DNA of 64,000 bases from Pararobbsia alpina (GTDB taxonomy: Bacteria; Pseudomonadota; Gammaproteobacteria; Burkholderiales; Burkholderiaceae): NCBI RefSeq assembly GCF_902859895.1, contig NZ_CADIKM010000012.1, positions 62,001 through 126,000 on the forward strand, read 5' to 3'. A program made the position numbers and the translations under genes. Numbering within the stretch: the first letter of the stretch is position 1; each line of letters opens with the position of its first letter. A model generated the notes under the pieces. The model was not told the DNA's origin. It saw only the letters and a list, made by a program, of their open reading frames with translations, and searched no databases. Shown here in pieces: positions 1 through 9,701 of this stretch.

Positions 1-450
1 ATGACCAAGCACATGGGACTCTACGATACGGCCGCCGCGCTGATGGGACCGTATATCGCATTCGCGCTGCCGGTATCGATCTTCATCCTGACGGAGTTCA
101 TGCGGCAGATCCCGAAGGAGCTCGAGGAAGCGGCTCAGCTCGACGGCTGTGGTCCGTTCAAGATCTTCTGGACGATCTTCTTTCCGCTGTCCGGGCCGGG
201 CCTCGCGACGGTCGCGATCTTCAACGGCATCATGATGTGGAATGAGTTCATCTTCGCCTATGTACTGACTTCGACACCTCAGCATCGCACCTTGCCGCTC
301 GCGATCTGGGACTTCCAAGGCCAGTACGCCTCGAATGTTCCGATGACGCTCTGTGTGGTCGCCTTGACCTCGTTCCCGCTCGTGATCGCTTACGCGTTCG
401 GGCAGGAGCGGATCATCAAGGGCATGATGGCCGGCTCGGTGAAGGGGTAG
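1..450 (+). CDS. Carbohydrate ABC transporter permease, C-terminal half (CUT1, ThuG/MalG-like), 5' truncated by window edge
   Basis: Inner-membrane permease subunit of a CUT1 sugar importer. About 149 residues are visible against a usual 270-290, and the first ATG is only an internal methionine, so the gene begins outside the window. The cytoplasmic EAA loop (EAAQLDG, followed by [10 protein letters not shown]) that docks on the ATPase is present near visible residues 41-67. It is followed by two hydrophobic segments and the family's usual C-terminal GxxKG ending. The next genes on the same strand encode a sugar dehydrogenase, a ThuA-like protein and an ATPase, so this is probably the second permease of a trehalose/disaccharide-type operon. 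The substrate is inferred from context only. Confidence 0.9.
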   Translation: MTKHMGLYDTAAALMGPYIAFALPVSIFILTEFMRQIPKELEEAAQLDGCGPFKIFWTIFFPLSGPGLATVAIFNGIMMWNEFIFAYVLTSTPQHRTLPLAIWDFQGQYASNVPMTLCVVALTSFPLVIAYAFGQERIIKGMMAGSVKG

Positions 451-615
451 GGATGCGAACCTCGGGACGGGCGCCTGTGCGATGCAGGCGGGGTCCCGCT
501 GGTGCAGTCACGCAGCAAGTCATGAAACAACGACGCGACGAGGCCTCGATACGGAGACCGTCCAATCGCGTGAGCCCGCGTTGCCGGGAACTTTGATACG
601 AGGGGTCCAATTCGC

Positions 616-1749
616 ATGTCTGTCAGTTCGTCAGTCAACCCGCTTCCCTTGCGCGTGGCCGTCATCGGCTGCGGCAACATCAGTGATATCTATCTGAAGA
701 ACATGCCGCGCTTCGCGGCCCTGCGTGTGGTCGGCGTAGCCGATCTCGACTTTGCACGGGCCCAGGCTGCCGCCGCGAAGTACGGCATCGAGCGCGCGAT
801 TCCACTTGAGCGGGTATTCGACGATCCTGGTGTCGACCTGATCCTGAACCTCACGACGCCCGAGTCGCATGCGTCGATTGCCTTGCGCGCGCTCGAAGGC
901 GGCAAGCATGTCTATGGCGAGAAGCCGCTCGCGCTCGAGCTCGAAGATGGCCGCAGGATCATCGAGACCGCGCAGGCGCGCGGCCTGCGCGTCGGCAGCG
1001 CGCCCGATACCGTGCTGGGTGCCGGCATCCAGACGTGCCGCGCGCTGATCGAAGCGGGCGCGATCGGCGAACCCATCGCCGCGAGCGCCTTCATGACCAA
1101 CCGCGGCCATGAGCGCTGGCATCCGAACCCCGCGTTCTACTATCAGCTGGGCGCCGGTCCGATGTTCGACATGGGGCCGTACTATTTGAGCGCGCTGGTG
1201 AACCTGATCGGCCCGATCGCACAGGTATCCGGAATGGCACGTGCGACGTTTGCGCAACGGACGATAACGAGCGAGCCGAAGCGCGGCGAGAAGATCGAGG
1301 TCAACACGCCGACCCATATTGCCTCGCAGCTCGGCTTTGCCAACGGTGCGATCGGCACGATCGTGACGAGCTTCGATATCTGGGGTGCCGTGCTTCCGCG
1401 CATCGAGATCTACGGTACCGAAGGCAGCCTGAGCGTACCGGACCCGAACACTTTCGGCGGCCCGGTGCGGATCAAGCGCCGTGAGGCCGACTGGGAAGAT
1501 GTCGCGCTCACGCATCCCTATGCGGAGAACACCCGCGGCCTCGGTGTGGCCGACCTCGCCGAGGCGGTCGCAAGCGGCCGCACCCACCGTGCCAACGGCG
1601 AGCTCGCACTGCATGTGCTCGAAGTCATGCAGGCGACGCTCGATGCCGCGACCGGCGGGCGCACGATCACGATTGAACGCAGCACTGACAAACCTTTGCC
1701 AATGACGAGCGAACCCTTCGCCGCGAACGTGGAGCACGTGAATGTCTGA
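616..1749 (+). CDS. Gfo/Idh/MocA family NAD(P)-dependent sugar dehydrogenase (ThuB-like)
   Basis: Protein of 377 aa. A Rossmann domain begins at about residue 11 with [11 protein letters not shown], and the family's EKP motif (GEKPLALE) carries the conserved catalytic lysine. The C-terminal alpha/beta domain contains [15 protein letters not shown], typical of this family. Members oxidise or reduce sugars and polyols with NAD(P). It sits 165 bp after the permease, and its last 8 bp overlap the start of the ThuA-like gene, which indicates translational coupling. In Sinorhizobium the thu operon pairs such an oxidoreductase (ThuB) with ThuA in conversion of imported disaccharides to 3-keto sugars; the same role is inferred here. 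A close paralogue lies at 11343-12494. Confidence 0.92.
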   Translation: MSVSSSVNPLPLRVAVIGCGNISDIYLKNMPRFAALRVVGVADLDFARAQAAAAKYGIERAIPLERVFDDPGVDLILNLTTPESHASIALRALEGGKHVYGEKPLALELEDGRRIIETAQARGLRVGSAPDTVLGAGIQTCRALIEAGAIGEPIAASAFMTNRGHERWHPNPAFYYQLGAGPMFDMGPYYLSALVNLIGPIAQVSGMARATFAQRTITSEPKRGEKIEVNTPTHIASQLGFANGAIGTIVTSFDIWGAVLPRIEIYGTEGSLSVPDPNTFGGPVRIKRREADWEDVALTHPYAENTRGLGVADLAEAVASGRTHRANGELALHVLEVMQATLDAATGGRTITIERSTDKPLPMTSEPFAANVEHVNV

Positions 1750-2419
1750 GAATCGTCGCAAGGCCCTGATGGTTTCGGGTGGCTGGGCCGGCCATCAACC
1801 GACGGAAATCACCGCGCGGTTTGCCGCGCTGCTCGAAGCAAACGGCTTCGACACGACCGTGACCGAATCGCTCGATGCCTATCTCGACAAGGATCTGCTG
1901 GCGCGCCAGCACCTGATCGTGAACAACTACACAATGGGCGAGATCGGCAAACAACACGAAGAGAACCTGCTCGCGGCCATCGCCGGCGGCGTTGGCTTTG
2001 GCGGTTGGCATGGCGGCGCGGGCGATGCATTCCGCGCGAACCCGGGCTACCAGTTCATGGTCGGCGGCCAGTGGGTCGCGCATCCGGGCAATGTGATCGA
2101 CTACAAGATTCAGATCACCGAGCCGGGCGATCCGATCGTGGCGGGCTTCGGCGAGTTTGCCGTGAAGTCGGAGCAGTACTACATGCATGTCGACCCGAGC
2201 AACGAAGTGCTGGCGACGACGACATTCGACGGTGCCTTTGTCAGCGAGAACGTGCCCTGGGTCAAGGGCGCCGTGATGCCGGTCGTCTGGAAGCGGCGTT
2301 GGGGGCAGGGGCGCGTGTTCTATTCGGCGCTCGGCCATGTGAACCCCGATTTCGAAGTCGAGCCGGTCAGGGAAATCACCCTGCGCGGCCTGCTGTGGGC
2401 GGCTCGACACAACGCTTGA
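1742..2419 (+). CDS. ThuA-like domain protein (trehalose utilisation family)
   Basis: Protein of 225 aa with the ThuA/class-I-amidotransferase-like fold: an early [10 protein letters not shown] loop, then [11 protein letters not shown] and the late [19 protein letters not shown] strand characteristic of the family. The gene starts inside the end of the preceding dehydrogenase gene (ATG at 1742, upstream stop at 1747-1749), so the two are probably co-translated. ThuA proteins act with a Gfo/Idh/MocA partner in disaccharide catabolism, in the cytosol. The catalytic details of the family are poorly defined. The spacing to the downstream ATPase gene is only 16 bp. Confidence 0.9.
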   Translation: MSENRRKALMVSGGWAGHQPTEITARFAALLEANGFDTTVTESLDAYLDKDLLARQHLIVNNYTMGEIGKQHEENLLAAIAGGVGFGGWHGGAGDAFRANPGYQFMVGGQWVAHPGNVIDYKIQITEPGDPIVAGFGEFAVKSEQYYMHVDPSNEVLATTTFDGAFVSENVPWVKGAVMPVVWKRRWGQGRVFYSALGHVNPDFEVEPVREITLRGLLWAARHNA

Positions 2420-2435
2420 GCGGAGAAGAAGCATC

Positions 2436-3575
2436 ATGGCAAGTATTTCGCTGAGCAACGTCTACAAGGCCTATGGGACCAACCCGCCGGTCATTCGCGA
2501 TGTGAACCTGCAGATCGAGAATTCGGAGTTCTGCGTGTTCCTCGGGCCGTCGGGCTGTGGCAAGTCGACGCTGCTCAGAATGGTCGCAGGGCTCGAGACG
2601 ATCACCGCGGGCGAGCTTCGGATCGGCGGGCAGACGATGAATGCCGTGCCTCCAGCCAAGCGCAAGGTCGCGATGGTGTTTCAGAACTATGCGTTGTATC
2701 CGCATATGACGGTCTACGACAACCTCGCGTTCGGTTTGAAGCAGGCAAAGAAGTCGGCTGACTATATCGACCGGAAGATTCGCGAGGCCGCCCGCATTCT
2801 CGAGCTCGAGCCGCTGCTCGACCGCAGGCCGAAGGCACTGTCGGGCGGCCAGCGGCAGCGCGTCGCGATCGGCCGTGCAATCGTGCGTGAGCCGGGGGTG
2901 TTTCTGTTCGACGAGCCGCTGTCGAATCTCGATGCCTCGCTGCGCGTGCAGACCCGTACCGAGATCGCCCGGCTGCACAAGGCATTCGACCAGGCGAGCG
3001 CGATCTATGTGACGCACGACCAGATCGAAGCGATGGCGCTGGCCGACAAGATCGTGCTGCTCCATACCGGTAGTGATACCGAGAAGTTTGGCAGCATCGC
3101 GCAGGCCGGTGCCCCGCTCGAGCTCTATCATCGGCCGCGCAGCAAGTTTGTCGCGGGCTTTATCGGTTCGCCGAAGATGAACTTCATCGAAGCAACGGTG
3201 GCGTCGGTCGACGCGCAGGGCGTGGTGATCAAGTTACTCGGTGGCGAGACGATTCGCGCCGCCGTTGACGGAGCCGGGGTCGCGAGTGGTCAGGACGTCA
3301 CGCTCGGGATCCGGCCCGAACACTTCGTGCCCGAAGCCGGGAGCGGCGCGGCGCCCGATGCGCGCCAGGGCATCACGCGCGGCATACGTCTGGTCGAGCG
3401 ACTGGGCGAGCATTCGTATCTGCACCTCGAAGGCACACAAGGGGAGTCGATGATCGCCAAGCTGCCGGGCGATGCGGCGAATCATGCGGGCGATCGCGTG
3501 ACGCTGGGCGTGCCGGCAAACCATTGTCATGTGTTCGATGCGAAGGGGCTGGCACTTCCTTTGCTCGATCGATGA
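2436..3575 (+). CDS. Sugar ABC transporter ATP-binding protein (MsmK/UgpC/ThuK type)
   Basis: Protein of 379 aa, the cytoplasmic motor of a CUT1 importer. Walker A is GPSGCGKST (residues 37-45). It is followed by the Q-loop (FQNYALYPHMT), the signature LSGGQRQRVAIGRA, Walker B with the D-loop (FLFDEPLSNLD), and the switch histidine (VTHDQ). The last 130 residues form the TOBE/OB regulatory domain of this subfamily (LGIRPEH). A ribosome site (GGAGAAG) precedes the ATG. It ends the operon, 32 bp before a converging gene. It is the only CUT1-type ATPase in the window, although three CUT1 permease pairs are present, so it may serve more than one of them; that sharing is an inference from known MsmK behaviour. 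Confidence 0.95.
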   Translation: MASISLSNVYKAYGTNPPVIRDVNLQIENSEFCVFLGPSGCGKSTLLRMVAGLETITAGELRIGGQTMNAVPPAKRKVAMVFQNYALYPHMTVYDNLAFGLKQAKKSADYIDRKIREAARILELEPLLDRRPKALSGGQRQRVAIGRAIVREPGVFLFDEPLSNLDASLRVQTRTEIARLHKAFDQASAIYVTHDQIEAMALADKIVLLHTGSDTEKFGSIAQAGAPLELYHRPRSKFVAGFIGSPKMNFIEATVASVDAQGVVIKLLGGETIRAAVDGAGVASGQDVTLGIRPEHFVPEAGSGAAPDARQGITRGIRLVERLGEHSYLHLEGTQGESMIAKLPGDAANHAGDRVTLGVPANHCHVFDAKGLALPLLDR

Positions 3576-3607
3576 GAAGTGGAACCGGCTCCCTGTGGTA
3601 CGTCGAC

Positions 3608-5176
3608 TCAGCTTGCCGGATCGTCCCCGCTTTCCGGCATCAGTCCCGGGGACGGTTCCGTTTCGAGTGTCATGATCTGGAAGATCGGCGTGGCGGCCAG
3701 GGAGCGCAGCGACGGATCTTCGGGGACCTCGAGCGTCAGCGGCATGATCACTGAGCCACCGACGATCGCGCGGCGTGTATTTTCGGCAGGCCGCATGCCC
3801 CAGATGTCCTGGTAGACCACGGGGATGGCTTGCCCGTCGAGTGTCGTATTGCCGAGGTAGAGCATCACATGGCCGCCGATATAGACGATCGAGCGTAGCG
3901 GTTCTCCATGATGCGCGAGATAGGCGATGCGTTCAGCCGGCGTGTCCGCCGAGATATCGATTTTCGTGCCCGCCGTCATCTGGTTCGACGAATGGCGCGG
4001 CAGCCAGATGCCGAACGGTGCGAACACGCTTTGCAGCTCGGATGAGCAATCGTTGTAGAAACCCGTGTTACCCCAGCCATAGGGGCGCCCGATCAAGGCC
4101 TTGAGAAGCGTCGCGATGTGATGCGGTGTCACTTGCCAGGGCATCGGGACGATGACTCCGTCGGCAGCAAGCCGGGCGGTGCGAATCTGCGCACGGCCAT
4201 CGGCATCGATCACGGGCACGAGGACATCGTAGCCCTGCGCATCATGTCCGGCGATCGGCAGCATCGTGCCGGCAGGTGCCGCGAAACGAAAAGCGCCGCT
4301 TGCATCGCGTACCGGCACCGAAGCCCCGATGATCGCACCCAGACTCTGCCGGGCCGTCGTGCGCCAGCGTGACACGAATGCATCGTCGACGACGCCGATC
4401 GTCGAGCTTGCTATCCAGCCCTGCACATCCGGCGTCTGGACATAGCGCCATGCGCCATCGACCGACGTCCCGACGATATAGACCGGGGTACCCGGACGAA
4501 TTGCCGAAATCTGCAGATTGTCGAACGGATAGCCTTCGCCCGCGATGCGGCTGTCGGAGAAAGAGGGATCGGCGGTCGGCAGTCCGCGAACGAGCGCATT
4601 GTCGATGGCGATTGCACGACGTTTGGGTTCATAGCGGGGACTGCGTTCGAACTGTGCGACATCGAGGTTCGCCGTGATTGCATCGATCCATTCGGCACTG
4701 TGCGGCCGCAGGTTCTGCCCATAGCCGAGATGTCGGGTCGACTGGAGCCGGTTGTCATAGCGACTGAGGCGCCGCCGCTGCAAGGCTGCGATATCCGTGC
4801 CGGCTTGGCGATAGACCGCCGTGTTGATAAAGGCTTGATTCCATGGAGACGAATCGCGCGCGGCCGTGCCGAAGTACCGTGCAAACAGTGCATCGAAATG
4901 CGCACGCTGAACGGCTTCCGGGAGCACCGGACGATCGTAACCGGGGGACGAGGGGGCGATCCAACGATCGACATTCTGGTCGTAGCGGTCGATCGCAAAC
5001 AGGCTCGTGACTTCAACCGGCTTGTGCGGGGGATTGAACGGCATCCACCACGAACAGCCCGTCAGACTCACTGCGAGGCATGCGCAGAGCAATGCGCCCG
5101 AGCCCCGCACCGCCCGGCGGGTAAGTGCGGCGGGACGTGGGGGCAACGAAGCAGGCGCGGGAAGGGGAAACGTCAT
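3608..5176 (-). CDS. SH3-domain and NlpC/P60-family lipoprotein, probable cell-wall peptidase
   Basis: Predicted 522-aa outer-membrane or periplasmic lipoprotein. From the chosen start the N-terminus has basic residues, a hydrophobic stretch and a lipobox (VSLTGC, Cys about 40). Next comes an NLPC_P60-type N-terminal region, tandem SH3-like segments (GTPVYIVGTSVDGAWRYVQT and a second around WRTTARQSLGA), then a papain-like NlpC/P60 domain with NDCSS (catalytic Cys) and GGHVMLYLG (catalytic His). Such enzymes cleave peptide stems of peptidoglycan. An in-frame ATGATG at 5215-5218 would add 13-14 residues. No start has a good ribosome site; 5176 was chosen because it gives the best signal peptide. 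It converges on the ThuK-like gene. Confidence 0.85.
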   Translation of the reverse strand: MTFPLPAPASLPPRPAALTRRAVRGSGALLCACLAVSLTGCSWWMPFNPPHKPVEVTSLFAIDRYDQNVDRWIAPSSPGYDRPVLPEAVQRAHFDALFARYFGTAARDSSPWNQAFINTAVYRQAGTDIAALQRRRLSRYDNRLQSTRHLGYGQNLRPHSAEWIDAITANLDVAQFERSPRYEPKRRAIAIDNALVRGLPTADPSFSDSRIAGEGYPFDNLQISAIRPGTPVYIVGTSVDGAWRYVQTPDVQGWIASSTIGVVDDAFVSRWRTTARQSLGAIIGASVPVRDASGAFRFAAPAGTMLPIAGHDAQGYDVLVPVIDADGRAQIRTARLAADGVIVPMPWQVTPHHIATLLKALIGRPYGWGNTGFYNDCSSELQSVFAPFGIWLPRHSSNQMTAGTKIDISADTPAERIAYLAHHGEPLRSIVYIGGHVMLYLGNTTLDGQAIPVVYQDIWGMRPAENTRRAIVGGSVIMPLTLEVPEDPSLRSLAATPIFQIMTLETEPSPGLMPESGDDPAS

Positions 5177-5492
5177 GCAGGGAGTCAGTCGGGAATCGGT
5201 GGGGGAGAACGGCATCATGATACGACGTGTCGCGTTGCCCTGAGATTCGTGGGGGCGAGGGCTGGTTCGAGGGGCACCGAGAAGGAAGTGCGCGACATTG
5301 CGAGGAAGTTCGAGTTCAAGGGCCAAGCGGGTCGTGCAGTCAGGCCGTGCGAGCTGCACGAACGTGGCTGCTTACGGGGCCGTCACTGCGCGCTCGACGA
5401 CGCCCAGGGAGCGAGTCTTTCACTACAAACACGGGTTTCAGCATTTGCTGAAAGTAGTCATTCTAGTGAAATCAATTGCCTCAATTAAAATT
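5177..5492. other. Intergenic region, 316 bp, with an 18-bp inverted repeat
   Basis: No coding region is supported here. At 5436-5453 there is a symmetrical sequence, TTTCAGCA-tt-TGCTGAAA, 40 bp beyond the stop of the leftward exporter gene. It could form the hairpin of a terminator, but no long T run follows on either strand, so it is equally a candidate protein-binding site. The rest should hold the promoter of the leftward lipoprotein gene; no confident -35/-10 pair was recognised. Confidence 0.5.
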
Positions 5493-6929
5493 TTACGACG
5501 GCTTTTCGGATCGACGATGCCCACTAACGTGTTCTCCCGCATTGCTGGAGAGAGTGAGCACATCTGCCACGGCGACCAGGCCCAATATCGCCACCAGTAC
5601 AAACGCGACGCTGAAATCGGCTGGCGTCAGCGCGTGCGCATCGTGACCATGCCACCAAGCCGCGATTCGCAATGCAACAGCGCCCGCTGCGACGCCCATG
5701 CCCATCGACATCTGGCTGATCGTACTCGACAGGGTCGAGGCACCACTCATTTGCGGTTTGGGGACATCAGCGAAACTCACCGTGTTCAGTGCCGTGAATT
5801 GCACTGAGCGGGCGAGTCCGCTCAGGAACAGCGCCGCGACAATCCAGACGTAAGGCGTCGCAGGAGTCAGCAGGCTTATCAATGCCAGGGTCAATGCCGA
5901 GCAGGCTCCATTGACGATCAGTACAGAGCGAAAGCCGAAGCGCCTCATAAGGGGCGTCGTCACAAGCTTCATCGCCAGGTTGCCGGCGAACATGGCCAGC
6001 GTGAGCAGGCCCGATTCAAACGGATTCATGCCAAAGCCGATCTGGAACATGAGCGGTAACAGAAACGGCACCGCGCCAATCGACATCCGGAACAGGGAGC
6101 CCCCGCCCATGGCCACCGCAAATGTCCTGATGCGAAGCGCAGACAGATCGATGACCGGATGGGGTGTGCGCCGCAAATGAACCAGGGCCGCCGCGCTTGT
6201 CACAACGCCCGCCAGCAGAAACGCGGACGCCAGAGGCCAGGAAGTATCAGCGCTACCGAGCAGTTCCGCCGAGTACATCACCGTTGTGCCCGCAATGCCA
6301 CACAGCGCGAAGCCGAGGCCGTCGAATGGTCGCGTTTGTCTCTCGTTATCCGGGCCCAGGAAGCGCCATGCCATCGCCATACCGGCGATGCCGAGCGGCA
6401 CGTTCAGATAGAAGATCCAACGCCAGGTGAAATACGTGGTGATGATCCCGCCCAGCGGGGGACCGATGATCGGGGCAACGAGCGCCGGCCAGGTGATGAT
6501 CGAGATGGCCCGCATCAAGCCCTCTTTGGGCGTCACGCGCAAGACGGCCAGTCTACCGACCGGCACCATCATGGCGCCCCCGATGCCTTGAAGGATCCGC
6601 GTTGCCGTGAATTCGACCAGACCGTGTGCCATACCGCACATCACCGATGCTGTCGTAAAAACGGCGAGGGCGGCGGTGAACACGTTGCGCGTACCAAACC
6701 GGTCCGCGATCCAGCCGCTGATCGGAATGAATACCGCGAGTGTCAACAAATAGGATGTGATGCCGATACTCAGATCCGCCGCGTGCATATTGAATGAGCG
6801 GGCCATCTGGGGTAGCGCGGTCGCGATGATCGTGCCATCGAGGTTTTCCATGAACATAGCAGCGGCTACCAACGACGTAATAAGCACCGGTGCACCGATG
6901 CGCGTTGGGGCGGACGATGAAACGGACAT
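5493..6929 (-). CDS. MFS transporter, DHA2 (14-TMS drug:H+ antiporter) family
   Basis: Protein of 478 aa from the ATG at 6929, preceded by CAGGAG ten bases upstream; a longer frame to 7055 lacks a ribosome site. Strongly hydrophobic, with MFS signatures: the motif-A-like loop GWIADRFGTRNV after TM2, TM1 with LDGTIIATALPQMA (motif D1 of DHA2 pumps), and LQGIGGAMMVPVGR in TM4. Members of this group expel drugs, dyes or metabolites across the inner membrane in exchange for protons. No HlyD/EmrA-type adaptor gene is adjacent. The gene is divergent from the cNMP-domain oxidoreductase gene. Confidence 0.92.
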   Translation of the reverse strand: MSVSSSAPTRIGAPVLITSLVAAAMFMENLDGTIIATALPQMARSFNMHAADLSIGITSYLLTLAVFIPISGWIADRFGTRNVFTAALAVFTTASVMCGMAHGLVEFTATRILQGIGGAMMVPVGRLAVLRVTPKEGLMRAISIITWPALVAPIIGPPLGGIITTYFTWRWIFYLNVPLGIAGMAMAWRFLGPDNERQTRPFDGLGFALCGIAGTTVMYSAELLGSADTSWPLASAFLLAGVVTSAAALVHLRRTPHPVIDLSALRIRTFAVAMGGGSLFRMSIGAVPFLLPLMFQIGFGMNPFESGLLTLAMFAGNLAMKLVTTPLMRRFGFRSVLIVNGACSALTLALISLLTPATPYVWIVAALFLSGLARSVQFTALNTVSFADVPKPQMSGASTLSSTISQMSMGMGVAAGAVALRIAAWWHGHDAHALTPADFSVAFVLVAILGLVAVADVLTLSSNAGEHVSGHRRSEKPS

Positions 6930-7365
6930 CGGATAAACACTCCTGAAAGGCAATTGCAGGGCGGCCCTTGGCGGTCGACGACCTGCTTGTTGTGTTGGTG
7001 TGTAGACGTCTCCTGCAAGGAGGATTTTCTCGCAAGTCAGTCGTCCATGTCGCAAAAATCTGCCTGAACACCATCGCCGTATTCAACATCACTGGCTGGC
7101 TCAAGTGCGAAAACATCCCTACCCAAAAGACATATACTCTCTGCGTTTGCTCGCTGACGATGGCGCAGGTATCGGATGCGCTTGTACAACGGGTCGAGCA
7201 GCACCGGTCCCGGCAGAAAAGGTCTAGGGACGCTGTCCTTACCCCGCGCCTCATCGGATACCAGGCAATTGAGTCATTGCTTCGCGTATGAGCTCATTGC
7301 CAAGCCGAAATACAGCGAAGTCCTTGGAACGCGGTCCAACTCACTTGCCTGCTTTCAAAGAAGCC
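6930..7365. other. Divergent intergenic region, 436 bp
   Basis: Lies between the leftward exporter and the rightward oxidoreductase genes and should carry both promoters. Composition is AT-richer than the flanking genes around 7070-7150. No terminator, RNA gene or convincing sigma-70 pair was identified. An in-frame upstream ATG of the oxidoreductase at 7288 falls here but lacks a ribosome site. Confidence 0.4.
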
Positions 7366-9018
7366 ATGCTGACAATAGACGACATTCGCGCAGTTCCGCT
7401 GTTTTCAACACTCCCTGATTCCGAACTCGACCATCTGGCGCAGACAGCAGCCGACCTGCATCTTGGAGCCGGTGAGTTCGCTGTCCATGAAGGTGGAGAA
7501 CGCGCGCTCTACGCTGTTCTCACCGGCAAGTTGGAGGTCGTCAAGATGTTCGATGGCGTCGAGCGCACGCTCGGTTGGCGTCTGCCGGGAACCATCTTTG
7601 GCGAAGTGCCGCTCGCGCTGAGTTCGCCGTTCCCAGGCGGCTATCGAGCCGCGGAACCGTCGCGCGTCATGCGCGTGGACGCCCAGCGCTACTATGCAGT
7701 CACCGCCGTATCGCCGGAGGTCGCGACCAAGATGGGCGCCCTCGCGCGCGAGCGTCTTGGCGGCCTACAGGGACTCGCCGCCGAGCCACCCAAGCCGCGT
7801 GTGACGATGGTCGGCAGTCGCTGGGATGATGCCTGCACCGGGTTGCGCCAGTTCCTTGCGCGCAACCAGATCAGCTATGACTGGATGACACCCGATGCGC
7901 CTGAGCTGACAGCGCGGTGGCCCGGAAGCCGCCCGACGGAGAAGGATTGCCCCGCACTGCGGCTGGTCGATGGGACGCTGCTTAGCCGGCCCGCAACGCG
8001 CGAGCTCGCCGAACTTCTGGGTTTGCAGACGAAGCCCCGCTTCGCCGGATACGACACGATGATCATCGGCGCAGGCCCCGCCGGGCTTGCTGCTGCAGTC
8101 TATGGCGCGTCGGAAGGGTTGAGCACCGTAGTGGTCGAACGCGAGGCTCCAGGAGGGCAGGCCGGCACCTCGTCGCGCATTGAGAACTACCTCGGCTTTC
8201 CGAGCGGCGTGTCGGGTGACGAACTCGCGAGCCGCGCATTGCATCAGGCAAAGCGACTCGGTGCGGAGATTCTCGTGACGCGCTCGGTTGCCCGCATCGA
8301 TGTCGAGTCGCGCTGCGTCCACCTCGACGGCGGCGATGTCATCCAGGTGCGCACACTCATCCTCGCGACCGGCGTAACGTGGCGCCGCCTTGCGATCGAT
8401 GGCTTCGACCGCTTCATCGGCAAAGGCATCTACTATGGCGCCGCACGCAGCGAAGCGAGCGCGACTCATGGGCTCGATGTTCACCTGATCGGTGGCGGCA
8501 ACTCGGCCGGCCAGGCCGCGCTGCACTTCGCCAACCATGCACGCGTGGTCACGCTCGTCATCCGGGGTGACTCGCTGGAAAAAAGCATGTCCCGCTACCT
8601 GATCGAGCAGCTTGCCGGGAAGCCGAATGTGGTGGTCAAGTTGCGCTCCGAAGTGGTTGCCGCGTACGGCGATATCCATCTGACCTCGATCGACATCGCC
8701 GATCGCGAGAGCGAGACAGTGAGCCGGCACGAGTGCGGGGGCCTCTTTGTGTTCATCGGTGCCGATGCGGAGACAGAATGGCTGCCTGCGGAAATCGCGT
8801 GCGACAAACGGGGCTATGTTCTGACCGGTGACGACGTCGTGAAGGCCGGGCGCTGGTCGTGCAGCCGGGACCCCTATCTGCTGGAATCGAGTGTCCCTGG
8901 GGTATTTGCCTGCGGGGATGTGAGATTGAGTCCGGTCAAGCGTGTCGCATCCGCAGTCGGCGAGGGGAGCATGGCAATCGCCTTCGCGCATAAGTATCTG
9001 CAGCACGACGCCCGATAG
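7366..9018 (+). CDS. Cyclic-nucleotide-binding domain fused to thioredoxin-reductase-like FAD oxidoreductase
   Basis: About 550 aa in three parts. An N-terminal cNMP/CRP-like sensor (RAVPLFSTLPDSELDHLA, residues about 8-25, to about 120) is followed by a linker resembling a thioredoxin-like fold. From about residue 230 comes a two-domain pyridine nucleotide-disulfide oxidoreductase. The FAD site is GAGPAG (235-240) with the TrxR hallmark GGQAGTSSRIENYLGFP; the NADPH site is LIGGGNSAGQAA; the terminal FAD motif is FACGDVR. The region where thioredoxin reductases carry CxxC reads GIYYGAARSEA (about 354-364) with no cysteine, so it is not an ordinary thioredoxin reductase. The start at 7366 fits the domain boundary; 7288 would add 26 residues. 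Confidence 0.9.
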   Translation: MLTIDDIRAVPLFSTLPDSELDHLAQTAADLHLGAGEFAVHEGGERALYAVLTGKLEVVKMFDGVERTLGWRLPGTIFGEVPLALSSPFPGGYRAAEPSRVMRVDAQRYYAVTAVSPEVATKMGALARERLGGLQGLAAEPPKPRVTMVGSRWDDACTGLRQFLARNQISYDWMTPDAPELTARWPGSRPTEKDCPALRLVDGTLLSRPATRELAELLGLQTKPRFAGYDTMIIGAGPAGLAAAVYGASEGLSTVVVEREAPGGQAGTSSRIENYLGFPSGVSGDELASRALHQAKRLGAEILVTRSVARIDVESRCVHLDGGDVIQVRTLILATGVTWRRLAIDGFDRFIGKGIYYGAARSEASATHGLDVHLIGGGNSAGQAALHFANHARVVTLVIRGDSLEKSMSRYLIEQLAGKPNVVVKLRSEVVAAYGDIHLTSIDIADRESETVSRHECGGLFVFIGADAETEWLPAEIACDKRGYVLTGDDVVKAGRWSCSRDPYLLESSVPGVFACGDVRLSPVKRVASAVGEGSMAIAFAHKYLQHDAR

Positions 9019-9254
9019 GGTTTGGCACTTTAGTCTTTCCGATCATCTGCGCTTTGAGTTCAGAATCGCGACTTGTTGGCGTACGGCGGGATCGTGTTTT
9101 TGAAACGGCATCGGATTCGCCGAGTGAACGCGTTTGTCGGCTGCGTGACGGTGCATATCGAGTCGGGGGCGTTGAACGCGTAGGAGGTGGCTGCCCGGTA
9201 CCGCTGCTAAACTTGCTGCCATTCACAACTGAATGAGTCTTGCGCAGGTCAATC

Positions 9255-9617
9255 ATGAAAAGTAGTTCGACAGGCGGCCTTGTCTACTCCACCGATGGCG
9301 GACGGATGTGTCCCGAGTGCCGGCGGGTGATCGCGGAATGTGTTTGCAAGGCCGGCGCCAGGGCGACGCCGGCCGGTGACGGCGTGGCGCGCGTGTCACG
9401 TCAGACCAAGGGTCGAGGCGGGAAGAGCGTGACGCTCGTCACAGGGTTGGCACTCGATCCGCTCGCCCTCGCCTCGTTGGGCAAACAGTTGCGCACCGCA
9501 TGCGGTTCTGGGGGAACGGTCAAGGATGGTGTGATTGAAGTGCAGGGCGACCACTGCGAGCGGGTCGTCGACGTGCTAAAAAAATATGGGCATAACGCGA
9601 AGCGGGCCGGTGGCTGA
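9255..9617 (+). CDS. YciH/SUI1 (eIF1-like) family translation factor
   Basis: Protein of 120 aa. The N-terminal half has a small Cys cluster (MCPECRRVIAECVCK), as in bacterial YciH. The second half is the SUI1 fold with KGRGGKSVTLVTGL and SGGTVKDGVIEVQGDH, and ends in the typical glycine/arginine tail. YciH resembles eukaryotic initiation factor 1 and can modulate start-site fidelity at the 30S subunit; its physiological role in bacteria is not settled. The ATG at 9255 follows CAGGTC; a TTG at 9240 in the same frame is a weaker alternative. It stands alone, 236 bp after the oxidoreductase gene. Confidence 0.9.
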   Translation: MKSSSTGGLVYSTDGGRMCPECRRVIAECVCKAGARATPAGDGVARVSRQTKGRGGKSVTLVTGLALDPLALASLGKQLRTACGSGGTVKDGVIEVQGDHCERVVDVLKKYGHNAKRAGG

Positions 9618-9701
9618 TGACTCCGACGTACGAACGCGTGACGGGGTTGCGGACAAGGTTAAATTGATCTCGAGTTCTCCAGGAACAACGAAGGGTAAGC
9701 G

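Noticed and set aside
631-1761. 376-codon open frame on the minus strand
   Set aside because: It mirrors the dehydrogenase gene on the other strand, has no domain and shows the Arg/His/Ala bias of antisense frames in GC-rich DNA.
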